DNA from: Hofstenia miamia
Lineage: Eukaryota > Xenacoelomorpha > Acoela > Hofsteniidae
Direction of reading: 5' to 3'
NCBI GenBank assembly: GCA_900660155.1
Contig: CABFPE010000196.1
Location: 322,493 to 386,492 of the forward strand
Length of the DNA stretch: 64,000 nucleotides
Positions 10,951 to 23,600 of the stretch are shown here, piece after piece; position 1 is the stretch's first letter, and the number at the start of each line of letters is the position of its first letter. A program made the position numbers and the translations under genes. Under the pieces are notes generated by a model that saw nothing but the letters and a program-made list of their open reading frames with translations, was not told the DNA's origin and did not search any database.

Positions 10951-11541
10951 AATATTTTTCAGCAAAACTGTAAATGCTCTTGAAAAAGTTCCAGAAAATG
11001 CAAAGCACATGTACTTGGTAATTATTGAGCATTGATTTTAATCTATCAATATTCGAAAGAGTTGTAGAGCAATCTCTTAACATCCACAATTGCACTTGTC
11101 TGCCACAATGTTTATTTTCACAGAATTTCAAATATTAATGAAACTAGAGACATGATTTCGGTACAGACGCAAAAAACTTTATTAATAACAGCTAAAATAA
11201 ACCAGAAAATTATATATTAATTCATATTGCTAAAGAAAGTACCCCCAATATTTTTCAGCAAAACTGTAAATGCTCTTGAAAAAGTTCCAGAAAATGCAAA
11301 GCACATGTACTTGGTAATTATTGAGCATTGATTTTAATCTATCAATATTCGAAAGAGTTGTAGAGCAATCTCTTAACATCCACAATTGCACTTGTCTGCC
11401 ACAATGTTTATTTTCACAGAATTTCAAATATTAATGAAACTAGAGACATGATTTCGGTACAGACGCAAAAAACTTTATTAATAACAGCTAAAATAAACCA
11501 GAAAATTATATATTAATTCATATTGCTAAAGAAAGTACCCC
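10951..11541. repeat. 296-bp tandem duplication
   Basis: Bases 10951-11246 are repeated almost perfectly at 11247-11541. Each copy contains the same minus-strand open segment (CGRQVQLWMLRDCSTTLSNI) of about 60 codons, whose family I do not recognise. No N lies at the junction, unlike the other duplications in this window, so it may be a real recent tandem duplication or an undetected assembly overlap. Confidence 0.88.
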
Positions 11542-12826
11542 AGGGAACAATTTGCCGTGTTGATCCTACCTTTGTTCATGCCATAGGTGAGTGACACTGA
11601 TGATCTAGGCACAATTCCAATGTACAGTACGTGCATCATTTATAATATCGAATATGATTAACATTAGCATGCATGGAAACTTGAAGAAGATCTATTTAAT
11701 ATATCATGTGGATGAAACTAATTATTATTATAATTCTTTAAACCATTAACACTCTAGAAGATAATGAATTCTTAGAATTTCAATTTGATTCACAAGAAAT
11801 GAAGAAATCCATTCAGCAGAATGTTTAGAATGAACTTAAATAGACCTTTAAATAGGATAGGCTAAGATGGAGAATTTAAAGAACTCATGGATGTCATAGA
11901 AATGGGACAGAATGTTATTGTACTATGAGAAGCTTTGTAAAAAATGATCGAGTACACTACACGTAGACCCTGATAATAATTTTTGCGAAATTTGGCCAAA
12001 GCTGAAGTATGCAATGGAAGCTTGGGATCAGAAAATAGGATTGAACTTAGTCAAATTCAAAGGGACTACATAGAGTTGAACCAAGAAAATTCTGAATCCT
12101 ACAGTAACAACTGAACTGTTTATAAAGCACAGCTGAAATTAAGCTGACGCATGATGAAGGGCAAAGGCCTATGGTCGATTGCAGCTCTGTTGTACAATAC
12201 TAAAGCAAACTAAACTGTAAATTCGGTCTACAAAATTTTAAAATGTGTTTAACTCGCACTTTCGACATTCACAATTGTATAAATTAATGCTTGCAGAACT
12301 CGTGCTATTTGTAAATCATGGATCTGAAAATGACAAAGAATACAGAGACATCATTTGCTAATTATATCAGCCAATGAAAACATTTGACATTTGATCTCGC
12401 TTTACAGTGATTAATATTGTTCATTAAGTGAATTTAGAGGCAGCCAAATTACAATGTATATTTAATTTTAGTCATTCTTATCGAATCACAGTGGCGTATA
12501 AAAACGAGTTTGCACGCGCGTAATCTTTAACTATGTACACTGCATTATTTGATAACAAACCATTTAGTGAATTGGCAAGAGCTTGCGCTGCGTTGCCAAC
12601 ATACCATATTGTAACATTGCATTGCTAATTTTTACTTCCTCTTGAATAATCTTGGTAAGTTTGATATTTACTTCTTTCTAGTATTTATTTTTGCAATCCA
12701 AAATTCAGAAAAATCCATGTTTCTCTGTTCCAAATTGCAATAGATGGAAACGTGAATTTAGACGTAATTTAAATCTTGTTCAATAAATGATGACTCATTT
12801 AGTTAGATTTTTTGTTAGAATGCGTA
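11542..12826. other. No gene seen; isolated hAT-like end motif
   Basis: CAGTGGCGTA, a sequence common at hAT-type termini, occurs at 12489-12498, but I find no partner end with it. Otherwise nothing is supported. Confidence 0.4.
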
Positions 12827-13058
12827 CAGGGGCGTACGCAGGATGGACATGTTAGTCATGGCCAAGACGGGGCCAAGGCACCGCGAAAATTTTTTGAGAA
12901 TATTGAGAAGTTAGACCGTAAAAATGCATTTCACGACCTCAGATTTTAAATTTTCATTTTTTTTACGAAAAATTGTTTGATGTAATCAGTCAAATTTGAA
13001 AAAAAATTTGAAAACCTGACGGAAGCATTTCACCATGTCACACGTGCGTACGCCACTG
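12827..13058. mobile_element. hAT-like MITE
   Basis: 232-bp non-coding element with inverted ends: CAGGGGCGTACGCAGGATG on the left and, in reverse complement, CAGTGGCGTACGCACGTGTG on the right. CAGTGGCGTA-type ends are typical of hAT elements. No clear 8-bp target duplication is visible, so boundaries are approximate. Confidence 0.6.
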
Positions 13059-13655
13059 ATGTAATATATTTAAAACATCTTAAGCGAGTTACCAATTGCT
13101 TCCAAATTCAGAGTTTGAATGAGAATTAATACACGTAATAAAAATAATCTTGGAGCGATTTTACATTTATTTCTAAGGGAACATGAAAACCAAGCAGGTT
13201 CTTAAACAGCAGCTCATGTTCTTCGTCTGGTATACCAACATTGAGAAATACACATTTTCCCGACTTGTTCAACAAATGATTAGTAATATTATAATATAAA
13301 AAGTCAAAAAATCAGAAAGATTAACATTAAAAAGAATTATTAATATTTTTAGCTGAATTAATTGTTGTTAACAGTTGCAGTTTTTGCATTGATAAACTTC
13401 ATGAGAATATCAAGAAATTTAAAATGTAAAGAAAGTTTTCGAAATTTGCAAATTCTTAAAAAATACAAGAATAGGATGTTGCTTGAGTAGTACAGTCGAA
13501 TGCATTTCCTAAGTATGATAAATTATGAAAACAGCAATTCTCTTTTAACAATGTTTAATTATAAATCAACAAAATATTCTCTTGAAACTAGAAATGATAG
13601 AAATAACAATTTTCAAGGAAAATCAATTTCAACTATGAAATTTATTAGTTTTTAG

Positions 13656-13688
<33 letters not shown>

Positions 13689-15087
13689 GAAAAGTTGTGA
13701 TTAAACAGCTTGGTATGGTGCAGTTTTGCACTAAAATCCATGTGCAAAAGATGTAGTGATTTCCTAACACATTTAATCAATGATAATTTGTCTATTTTAT
13801 CCTCGAAATGCACAAAAAACTCAAAAAATGCAATAAGTTAAATATTTGATAACAGAGGATTCCCCTAATTAACGCAATCTTGAGTGCAAAACTTCATTGC
13901 TTTTGAGAGGATCAAAATTCAACTGATTTGAAAAATTTTTTTACACTGTACGTTTCAAGGAAACCTGCATCACATCAGTATTTTTCAATGCAACTTTTCG
14001 AACATGACCAAAATATGGACAACCCAAATATATATATATATATATATATCAATGAGGTCAATAAATATGTAAGCTCAACAATTGCGTTGAATCTTGATAC
14101 ATATCTACACTAATATATAACTTTTTACCAAAATCAATAATGATATATACGTATTATTTAGTTTTCAGGGGTTTTTCTCAGCATTTTGCTAAATATTGTC
14201 ATTAAGTTGTTAGAAATATAGCAATAAAAATGTGAAATATTTGAGTAATGATATGAAATATGGGCATATGATTTTTAGATAGACACTTCCAAACACGATT
14301 TAACAGAAAACAACAAACTAAATTTACGTTATTGTATAACTGTGCTTTTTTGCGTCTCGAAAAAATAAATAAAAAATACAAAAATATTTAGTTTTTAGGG
14401 TTTTTTTTACAAAATTTATAATACTGAAATAAAGTATACCAGAAAATAATTTTTCATGCATCCAAAAAACACTCTAGACATTATAAAAATGATAATTCCC
14501 GGCTTGGCATTTCAAAGGCGTAGTTTTGATTTGAAAAAATCATTTGTTAAATTAAAATTGCGGGATATTGGATTATAAATCAATGGATCATGTAAAAAGA
14601 GAGATGTTTAAATGCTTATGACAATATTGTTTAGTAAATAGTAAATGATAAAAACACTGTATTAGTAAATATGCATGCATATTATTTGAGTTATGTTCAA
14701 ATTTTTGTTGCAATATTTCATAGCATTAATCACATGTTCATGCTTTAACATTTTTGTATCGATCATCACTTTTCAAAAATATGTTATGAAGTTTGTCTTT
14801 TCACAAAACATTAATTAACACCCGAAAATTGCGAGGCAAACACTTGTTCAAACTGTCTCATGGTTGAGTGAGTAAATTTGATATTGCCATATTTCGAAAC
14901 GATAAGAGCATTTTTCAAATTTAATTTAACCACAACCCTACCTCCATACCACCCAACATCATTGTCTAATCACAACACTGCTTTCCATAAGTGTTCAAAT
15001 AATCGTCCTAGATTGACAAAGGTGGCTGATGTATGCATTGATATCTGTGTGCATGTATTAATTGCTGTGATGTTCAAATAAATACTA
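13059..15087. other. Non-coding, with (AT)n microsatellites
   Basis: (AT)n tracts lie at about 13655-13683 and 14028-14050. No coding sequence or transposon ends are supported. Confidence 0.55.
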
Positions 15088-15353
15088 GTGTTTTGCTGCT
15101 TTAGCTGCGGCCGGTCACGTCTTCAATTTTCAACTCATGGTTTTTAGCGGCCGTAAAATTAACTTTTGCTTTAACTTGCAAATCGAATTAAACAGGGTTT
15201 TTACTATGAATATTAACTGGATCCATTTTGATAACAGATTTTGTTATCGCGATATTATATACAATGAAAATATTACCGCCGTGATCGGCCACAGCTACAA
15301 ATATAAATTAGCGTAAGGCTGCTACCAGCTAAGATGCTTCACCCGCAAAACAC
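15088..15353. mobile_element. TA-flanked MITE
   Basis: 266-bp non-coding element between TA dinucleotides. The ends are GTGTTTTGCTGCTTTAGCTG on the left and, on the right, GCTTCACCCGCAAAACAC, forming an imperfect inverted repeat. A second inverted pair lies inside: GCTGCGGCCGGTCACG near 15104 against CGTGATCGGCCACAGC near 15272. TA flanks suggest mobilisation by a Tc1/mariner-type transposase. Confidence 0.6.
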
Positions 15354-15445
15354 TAATATATACCTGGAATGAAAAAATATATTGGTGATAGCTACCCACA
15401 AAATGTTCAAGCTACCCCTGTGAAAAGAATCTGGCTACACCACTG

Positions 15446-15479
<34 letters not shown>

Positions 15480-17303
15480 TCCATAACTTCAATCACAACA
15501 AAAATCTATTAATTATCACGTTTGATTACTAGTCTTCAATCCAAATTAGATTAATTCATACGAAAAAAAAACAATATATTTTATTAGTTTCGATCACACT
15601 AACAAGATAAATCTTCTAATATCACTTTTTAGGTGTTATATTTAATATTAACAATTAGTAGAACAATTATGTGTAAATAAAACAAAAATAAACAAATGTT
15701 TGGACTTTGTGCACCTCTTCTGCATTCATGTAAAGCAAGTATTTGTGTGTGTGTGTGTGTGTTGAGTCCTTCAATTACTTTCTAAAGTAGTATCTGATTG
15801 GGATTTAACATTCACTTGGCAATTATCGACAAACTTCCTCTATGATTGCAGATCTCGAGAATTGCCAGGCCACTAAATGATATGAGGAGGGCGTGGTGAA
15901 TTGCGCATATAAACTGTTTTGCCCCACACCAAATATTTAATCTATGAAGAAAAAAATAATTCAGAATCTCGTAGCAAATACTTAGCTATGTTTGCACCTT
16001 ATAAGAAACTTTAACATTTTCCAAGAGCCCTGCTTGGAGTATTTGTTTAAATGACGGTAGTATAAAGAATTTCCAAAGTCAGGGAGAATAGACCTGGAAA
16101 TGGATCAAGATATGTCAACCCAATCTACTAATATCTAACCCTAAATTCAACTAGTGAATTTTGATCCCTCCCAACCCAAGTTATATTGAGTTTTTAATTT
16201 GATTGATCCAACCTAGAGTTGTGTTAAATTGTGATCCAAATACTTCTACAGGCTTTTGCTTCAATACAATTGATGTAAACACTTTTTAAAAGAAACATAT
16301 GTAAAATATATTTAAAATTAAAAATAGATAAAAAATAAATCCAATTACAATATTTTATTCTTCTGCAAGCACGTATTCATAATGTGTTTTAATAACCCAA
16401 CCATGGCCTGAAGCATTTGCCCAACCCAAAAATTTAGCAAATATATGACCCAATTTACTTACATCCCTAATGCAGATAGCCCTAGTCTTTAGATTCATCA
16501 ACACATTTTACCCAAATAGTGGGAATACAAAACCATAAATATTTTATCAACAGCTTTCTGTTTTTTTAAATTTTTCTTTTCTTCATAAGATTGATCAATG
16601 ATTGAGTGCACTGCTGAAGTCAATGAACTGATACAGTGAGCTGCAAAGGGAACTTCTAGTAAAATTTCCAATATTCGTAAAGAAAATTAAATTGAACAAA
16701 GTATTTAAAATTCTGAAGTGAATCAAATAGTTTAAAAAGGCCAAGAGAGGGACAGAGCGAGAGAGAGTGTCTATTTTGTCACCCTATTTCCAATTCCTTG
16801 GCCGAAGAAGGCCTTATGTCCATTCCTGCTTAGGATGAATATCGTATGGAATTAATAGAAACTGTTTCCCCTGCAATCACTTGGAATCATCCTCTAAAGC
16901 AAATTATTTTTTAATAAAGTAGCTATTCCTTGCAATTATTCTCCGGTACTCAAATTTATTCTGATTCTTACACCCTACAAAACTTTGATTCAATGCTTGC
17001 GAAATGCTGAATTAGCCCAAATGAAATTTATGTAACTGAAATCTTAATAAGCAGGAAGTCTGTAGCTATTACGTAATTTGAAATGATTCAAAACCTATTC
17101 ACTTCACTGAAGCAGGATGTTAATATTTTGGCAAAAAGTGACTTATTTAATGCCAGACATTTTGCAAATGCTAATTTCACGCATTATAAATTATAATATT
17201 AGTAATGACTTAGCATTCGAAATAACTTGGTAAAGCTGTGTTTACATGCTAATCTGTAGGACCTACGAAAAAACTATACCATACAATAATTGTTCGTATT
17301 TAG
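15354..17303. other. Non-coding, microsatellites and hAT-like ends
   Basis: Contains a CAGTGGTGTAGCCAGATTC-type hAT-like end (reverse complement, 15426-15444), an (AT)n tract at about 15446-15480 and a (TG)n tract at about 15742-15762. Between about 16090 and 16475 several CAACCCAA and TTGGGT motifs occur near both ends, resembling a degraded non-autonomous hAT copy. The stretch also holds whatever promoter the downstream Rac gene uses, but I see no convincing core elements. Confidence 0.4.
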
Positions 17304-17310
17304 AGCTACA

Positions 17311-18688
17311 ATGCAGGCAATCAAATGCGTTGTAGTTGGAGATGGCGCGGTTGGCAAGACCTGCCTATTGATGACGTATACGACGCAGACATTCCCCAAA
17401 GAATACATCCCTACTGTATTCGATAACTACTCAGCTAATGTTTTAGTAGATGGAAAACCCGTGAATCTAGGTAAGATTTTCTTAAGAAATTTGCAATATA
17501 CAATGAGGTTTCAATTGAAAAAAATCCAGGCTTGCATATGAAATTGCGATTGGCCTCCGTTTCCATTCGATTTCTACAACTATTTCAAGAACATTCAATA
17601 TTTTTTGCATGAATTTCCACATTTTCCATAACTCTTAAAGATAATGGGTAGGACCCACTCCAATCCCATAAAATTTTCTGGTCCGATAATTCCATTGCTT
17701 CTACGACATAAGTTCTATTTTGATCAAAATTAGAAAAATCATGAGTAACATTCTGACCAGCTTCTTCCGTTTTTGTCAGTCTCCCATGTTAATTTTAGCC
17801 CAATTAATTACTTAGTCCCAGTTCCCTGGGGCTGAGATCAGGAAATCCCATGGGACGGAGTGGTCCTGTAGAGCCGTAATATTGCATTCAATTCTTGGTT
17901 TTGGTTGAAATTTGGAATGCTTTGATCCAAGACTACATGTATTTAAAATTCATTTCTAGTAATTATTTCAGTTAAGTTCAGTTCCAATCGTGTTCAAAAT
18001 ATGAAGCCATATATGCATGGCGATGCTAGACTGAAAAATTCGTACAGTAAACTCATATGCACTTCAAACTTTCTGAAGACAATTATTTTTAATTGGGATT
18101 TCATTAAATATTTAAAATGTACAAATACACATATAGGGTTGGAACCGGAATTAGTAACGATTGCTAGATGTAACAAACGGGTTCTTTCAGTTAAATATCC
18201 GAAATAATAGACTACAATTTCCATACTTATGCATGGAACTGCTTTAGTTGTACCAGTCAATTGATGCGATTATTTAACTAACATCATTTGGCATTAACAA
18301 AATTTTGTCGTTGTATTCACTCTGCTCTGTTTTGCATGATTTAGACAAATTTTGGTTATTTTTATTTATATTCTAATGTATTTAGGGTGTTTTACACAAG
18401 TTTTTAGTGTTTAGAAAGTTTTTTTTGAAATTAAATTTCCATACCATAAAATGACTTCCATTTCCATTTCATTTCCATTTCCATAATCTAGAAATAGAAT
18501 AGAAATTTCCATTTCCATATGAAACCTGAAAAATTGCTGCTCTCAGACAATACTTATACCTATAGTTTACCGGTTTCTTATGTACCTAAATGCAAAATAC
18601 AATTTTTTAATAAAAAATTAGTTTAGGTTGCATAACAAATACTTTTTTTATATTTTTTAATACTTTGAAGAACAAATATGTTTTTCTA

Positions 18689-18726
<38 letters not shown>

Positions 18727-21259
18727 GATAATATGATATCATATCATTTCATATGATATAGAAGCTGCCCAATGTTTTTTCCATGAAGAACCAACGAACA
18801 AGTTCAAGGGGTGTCTGTACTCTGTTCAAAAGTTATGTTCTACCTGTTTGCAATCCTTTCGCTTCCGGTTCGGTCAGCTCAAGGGTCACTCATATTATTC
18901 CTTATAAACGTTTCCTCAATTATGTTCACACCCAATGAAATCTATTTATTTATTATTGAACAATGAACAGTCCTCGTGCACAGAGTTAAATTCCAATATA
19001 CTACAAACCCCAATACGCGACATTTGTGAAACCACCTGCGAAAAAATTTTTTAGGCCTATGAATGCAATTGCCTCATTTTTTGTGTTTTTACTCAATGAA
19101 TGTTCAAGATTCATAGCTCTGGTTTGTGGAGCACGAACTAACGGGTTTGATCTGAGCAGGTTTGTAGTAATGATGATAATGTCGGGTTATTTTAAAGACA
19201 TTTTAATCCTTGTATCTGTATCAGCAGCATCAAATATTTTGGCATTGAGTGCAATTCTCTAAACTTCTTATAATTACATCCTTCTAAATATTTAAAGTTT
19301 CTTGACTGTGCGCTTTCATAATTGTATACCTGACTATGATAAGAACTCTAGTAGTTGAACTTACGCAAAAAGTTCACAAATAAAATGATGGTAGCTATGG
19401 AAAAAATTAATCTTAGTGGAGTTATACACAAGCGTCATTAAATTATCTTAAATAAAAAATATGGTTTTGACGCATTTTAAGCATGTGTTCTATAAAAAGG
19501 ACTGTCTATGTCATACACAAAATTGACTTAATACATGGATTGGGTTGAACTATCTTTTTCAGAGCCAGATGACGTTCAAAAACTTTCACAATTTATTTAT
19601 GCAGATAAGTGATTATTATTCAGGTCAGTTTCCTTTGCGTAAATTCTTATGAAGAAATTGGTCTAGGCTGGGCTGGGGTGGACTTGAAAAATATAGTTGT
19701 TATTAGGATAAGAAGGAAGTTACATGGCTTTAGCCTTTGTGCTCTTGGTGTATGTACTATTTTAAATCTGTTTCTCGGTGATACATGCCTTGGGGCGTAA
19801 ATTCTTGCTTGCATTTTAAGATTGTGATTCTTCGTATGCGTTGAAATGTTTAGTATCACATTCTCTAACACATAAACTACGAGCGTAATCTTGAAAAACA
19901 AACAAATCATTTATTGGTTAGAGAAACGCATAACTGATAACATCGTTAGCAGTTTCTATAAATTGAGCTTTTATTAAAAGCATATTTAACTTCGAACATC
20001 CGAAAATCCATATAAACTAAGACCCAAGCTATTTACTCGCAAGAAATAAAACAAGAATGTTGCGGATGTGGTCTTCAAAATCAAACCAAATTTGAAGAGC
20101 GAACTGAGTATTTAACTTTTATATATCAGGAGATCGTACCCATGTAAAACCCAAAATGTTTTTCAAATAACAAAACGGCATGCAGTATAATGAACGTAGT
20201 CAGGAATATGATTAGGTCAAATGTAAAAACCATTGATATACATAACTTTAGTAGAGATACAGACTTAGATGACGTGTACAACTGAACAAATAGAAGAAGC
20301 AAACAATGTTTTCTTTCACATCCAAACTCAGCCATTAAAGCTAATATCACTTATCATGATATTTTCTTCATAGTCTTTCATTACAAGGAGATTAAAAATG
20401 GTTAAAACTTTACAATTGTTGGTCTTAGATAACAATGACACAAAATGCCTCTGATAAAAATATCATATATGAAAGCTTCGGAAACTTAGTATATATGCAA
20501 AATATATATAAATACTAAGTTTTTCGAAGCTTTCAATATGTTCTCAAAAATTCTCTTGAATCTTTTCTGTCAATTATGAACATGTAAGAAATACAAATAT
20601 AGTTTTAGCCTCGAATACTGATTTTGCTGGTATTTAGCTCAAAGCATATTTTTTAAGTTACTCAGTAACAGTACTAACATCCAAATACAATCCTAAAATA
20701 AATTCTGCCAATATTTTCAATGTAGATTTGACGCTGTCTTGACTTCAACCTCATACTTCATGGATTATGTTTAGGCTTGTGGGACACGGCAGGTCAAGAA
20801 GACTATGACCGCTTAAGGCCATTATCGTATCCAGAAACAGACGTTTTCTTAGTATGTTTCAGTATTGCTAGTCCGAATTCATTTGAAAATGTCAAATCCA
20901 AGTGGTAAGTTTCAGTTACATTATCAACAAAATGTATATGTCGATAATCAAATACCTAAACTTGATTTAGGATTCCCGAAGTTGTACATCACTGTCCAGC
21001 TAAGCCCATTTTACTTATTGGCACAAAATGTGATTTACGCGATCATGCAGAGACTGTGGAGAAGTTGCGTGAACAAGGCAAGGCTCCAGTCGCAACTGGA
21101 ATGGGTCTACAGCTCCAGAGAGAAATCAAAGCCCGAAAATACATCGAATGTAGCGCTCTTAAGCAGCAAAATTTAAAGGAGGTTTTCGACGAAGCCATTC
21201 GTGCGGCCCTGCAACCGACTCTAAAAAATAAGAGAAAGAAGAAGTGCAAAATTTTATAA
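17311..21259 (+). CDS. RAC1: Rac1-like small GTPase
   Basis: Intact three-exon gene: exons 17311-17470, 20775-20904 and 20971-21259, giving 192 residues, exactly the Rac1 length. Introns of 3304 and 66 nt follow GT-AG and split codon 54 (phase 1) and Trp97 (phase 2). Visible motifs: P-loop GDGAVGKT (10-17), switch [14 protein letters not shown] with Thr35, Trp56 (a Rac mark), DTAGQ with Gln61, switch [17 protein letters not shown] (115-118), the Rho insert helix region (about 122-136), ECSAL (156-160), polybasic KNKRKKK, and the CAAX box CKIL, whose final Leu predicts geranylgeranylation. Rac cycles between GTP and GDP at the membrane to control actin, adhesion and polarity through PAK, WAVE and related effectors. 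The start fits because the Rac-conserved MQAIKC begins there. An AG acceptor-like site lies 7 nt upstream. Confidence 0.96.
17640..17880. mobile_element. Possible MITE in the Rac1-like intron 1
   Basis: Imperfect inverted ends of about 35 bp: GGACCCACTCCAATCCCATA on the left near 17649 and, in reverse complement from the right near 17867, GGACCACTCCGTCCCATGGG. The segment is non-coding. Superfamily unclear. Confidence 0.4.
18455..18521. repeat. (TTTCCA)n-like hexamer repeat
   Basis: Irregular repeats of TTTCCA occur in two blocks, within intron 1 of the Rac1-like gene. Such GGAAATGGAAA-type ends occur in some hAT elements, but no partner end is clear. Confidence 0.45.
18690..18727. repeat. 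(AT)n microsatellite
   Basis: Alternating AT tract broken by one TACATA, inside intron 1 of the Rac1-like gene. Confidence 0.9.
20471..20535. repeat. Near-perfect hairpin in Rac1-like intron 1
   Basis: GAAAGCTTCGGAAACTTAGT is answered by ACTAAGTTTTTCGAAGCTTTC at the other end with an AT-rich centre, giving arms of about 25-30 bases. Perhaps a tiny foldback element or a structured RNA segment in the pre-mRNA. Confidence 0.75.
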
Positions 21260-21732
21260 GACTTTTTCTATATTTATTTATTTGCTTGTACAGTTTAATT
21301 GTAAATACGAGGTATTCTTTCTGATTACATGTCTGCTTTTTTCTCTTGAACCACATCGATTTATTGCTAAAGATCGGATGGCACAAACGTAGTAAATATA
21401 AATATCCATGCATTTAGTAACAAATGTGTTGTACTAAAAAATTTTCAATTTTACAATGATGCCGTTGTTGATTAGTTAATTATTTATGAATTTAGAGTTC
21501 ATGTATTTATTCATACGAACACTTAAATGGTATTTTGCCTTCGAATCTTACTTATTAAAATATGACAAAGTAAAACATTTATTAAGCATCGAATTGGATA
21601 ATACATATTCATGTGTCTACTACAATCCGTGTAGCTTATGAAGCTTAGGCAGGCTTAGAAGGATATGTAATACATTAAATAATTGAATTGTACAATTTGT
21701 AGCTTAATATTCCAATGTGTATTGAATAATTC

Positions 21733-21738
21733 AATAAA
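21733..21738 (+). terminator. Polyadenylation signal of the Rac1-like gene
   Basis: AATAAA about 475 nt after the stop codon, followed by a GT-containing stretch. It is the first canonical hexamer I see downstream on this strand. Confidence 0.55.
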
Positions 21739-22350
21739 GAATTTGTGCACGATTATATTTTGAAACTTACCTGATTTTCCAAGTTAAATCATGAAAAATC
21801 ATGTCTCGAAGTATTTCCATTTTTGTTGGAAACTAACTTGATGATTGTGTTCGAAAATCTTTGTGTTAAAATAAATCTTAATGATAGAAGGGATAAATAG
21901 TTGCTAAACATTTCTTACTGTGCAAATATAATTCTCATTAATAATTTTTTTTTAAAATGGAACACGAAATTACTATTGCTTTAAGTATTAACGACAATAT
22001 TAGTATTGCCGCTTAATACATGACTAGTCCATGCGCAAGTTCGCAACATTTAACAAACCCGAACCAAATTTCGAGTGTTTTAGCTAGCTATAAGTAAACT
22101 GAAAATTGTGTCATAGTATATCAATATGCAAATACATACAGCCTTGAACAGAAAGATCGCACATAAGATATAAAATATACACTATCTAAATGTTATTAAC
22201 AATTATAACGGAAACACCAATCAAATTCAAATGAAATCAAGTGTTTTTACTATTTAATAGGGCATCGTTTATTTTTTACAATGGATTTTACCTTCATTAT
22301 TGACATCAATTTAAACAAGTTAGTAATAATTTTAACAAAAACATTTAAAT
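21739..22350. other. No feature seen
   Basis: AT-rich spacer between the Rac1-like gene and the Penelope-like relic. Nothing supported. Confidence 0.5.
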
Positions 22351-22802
22351 ATATTTCGACTTACAAACACATCGTCAGTTTTACAAATAATTCCTTCTAA
22401 ATTTACTTGATTTTATAGCAATATTTTATTTCTCTAAATCCTAATTATTGGTAACAATAGTTTATGTATATAATCTTCTTTCGTATTTAGACTTGGTTGA
22501 AATGATCTTATTAAAATGCTTTCAGTGATTTTAAGATATTTTGCATCAGTACTCTTTAAAATTTTTACATCATAACTTAGTCCACAATTTGTAAGGTGTT
22601 TTGAAATGGTTGAATTAGTTTCATGTTCTTTTGTTTTTCTGCTTAGTTGCCGACCACAATATCCGATATAATCCTCACCACAGGTGGATTGAATCTTATA
22701 AATTACATTAGATTTATCGGACATGCTAGTTGTTGATTTAAGGCCAAGCTTTGCATTAAGTTTGTGGATCTTGTAAACAAATCTTACTTTTTCTTTAATT
22801 AA
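22350..22802 (-). mobile_element. Penelope-like element, GIY-YIG 3' end
   Basis: The minus strand encodes the C-terminal endonuclease of a Penelope-like retroelement (main frame 22434-22724, with earlier residues EKVRFVYKIHKLNAKLGLKS upstream to about 22802). Visible GIY-YIG features are NVIYKIQ (the GIY part), DYIGYCGRQLSRKTKEHE (YIG with the conserved Arg and EH), SKHLTNC, and a late ITESILIRSFQPSLNTKE with the Glu and Asn. This nuclease nicks DNA to prime integration. The RT part is missing. Past the stop, at 22378-22352 on this strand, the RNA would contain CUGACGA followed by GAAA, recalling the hammerhead ribozyme core of such elements. Confidence 0.82.
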
Positions 22803-22879
22803 TTCGATAGCCTATAGGGAATGTTAAAAACATTTTCTTTTATTGCTGGGCATATATAATTTATATCTGAATGTTACGA

Positions 22880-23600
22880 TTATCCACTATTCTCTTTTAA
22901 ATGATCCAATACATTCTCAATGTGATTGCGGTCCGCCGATCTCAGAGGCCAGTCTGACAGAAGCATAGCTCCCTTCACTTTCCATAAATTTCAAGACTTC
23001 CTTGAACTTATGACAAGGCGCGTTGCCTACTGTAGATACTGGTCTTGATCCAGCAGTGGTAATACTCAAGATGTCAATAACTTTCCCAGAACTTGCATCC
23101 AGAACTCTATGTTGCTCCAAAGACAAACTGATTTCTGCTGACCAGAGATATTTGTAGCAAAATATTGTGGCTTAAATCCATACACTTGACCCTTCAGGTC
23201 TCCTGACGTACTGCACTCGTCCCAATAAAAATTCAACAATATACACGTCGTTTTTCACAGTTGTTAACTTTTTTACGATATCAGCACAATCTCAATTTGC
23301 TATAATGCGAATTTAGGAGAAGTTTTTTTCTGTACAATTTGGCAGATGCTTCCTAGTGAATACTAGGAACTATTTCTCAATTCATTATTTGTAATAAGTA
23401 TTTGAATCTTTCTGTGGACTTAGGTGCACGCCCTTCTGCCTTTCCTTGTTCAATTTGGCGTTCAGTTTTAAAAATGGATATAATGGCCTTGTCAGAATAT
23501 TTTGAGATCATTAAATCCTCCGTTATTTCTTTTTGAGACAGTCCAAACCGGAATTTTTGAATCATCTGTTTCCTGCATGATTGAGGGTAGCTCTATGTCC
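22880..23600 (-). mobile_element. Decayed Tc1-like transposase
   Basis: Minus strand. The N-terminal DNA-binding part reads KFRFGLSQKEITEDLMISK and AEGRAPKSTERFKYLL (23377-23565), a helix-turn-helix and GRPR-like hinge. The middle is broken into several frames. The C-terminal catalytic block near 22900-22960 reads SDWPLRSADRNHIENVLDHL, matching the WPxxSPDxNPIENxW block with the catalytic Glu. Frameshifts and stops make it non-functional. The inverted ends are not visible to me. Confidence 0.72.

Noticed and set aside
17994-19910. Several 60-90 codon frames inside the first intron of the Rac1-like gene
   Set aside because: Opposite-strand frames overlap, compositions are not protein-like, and there is no supporting signal.
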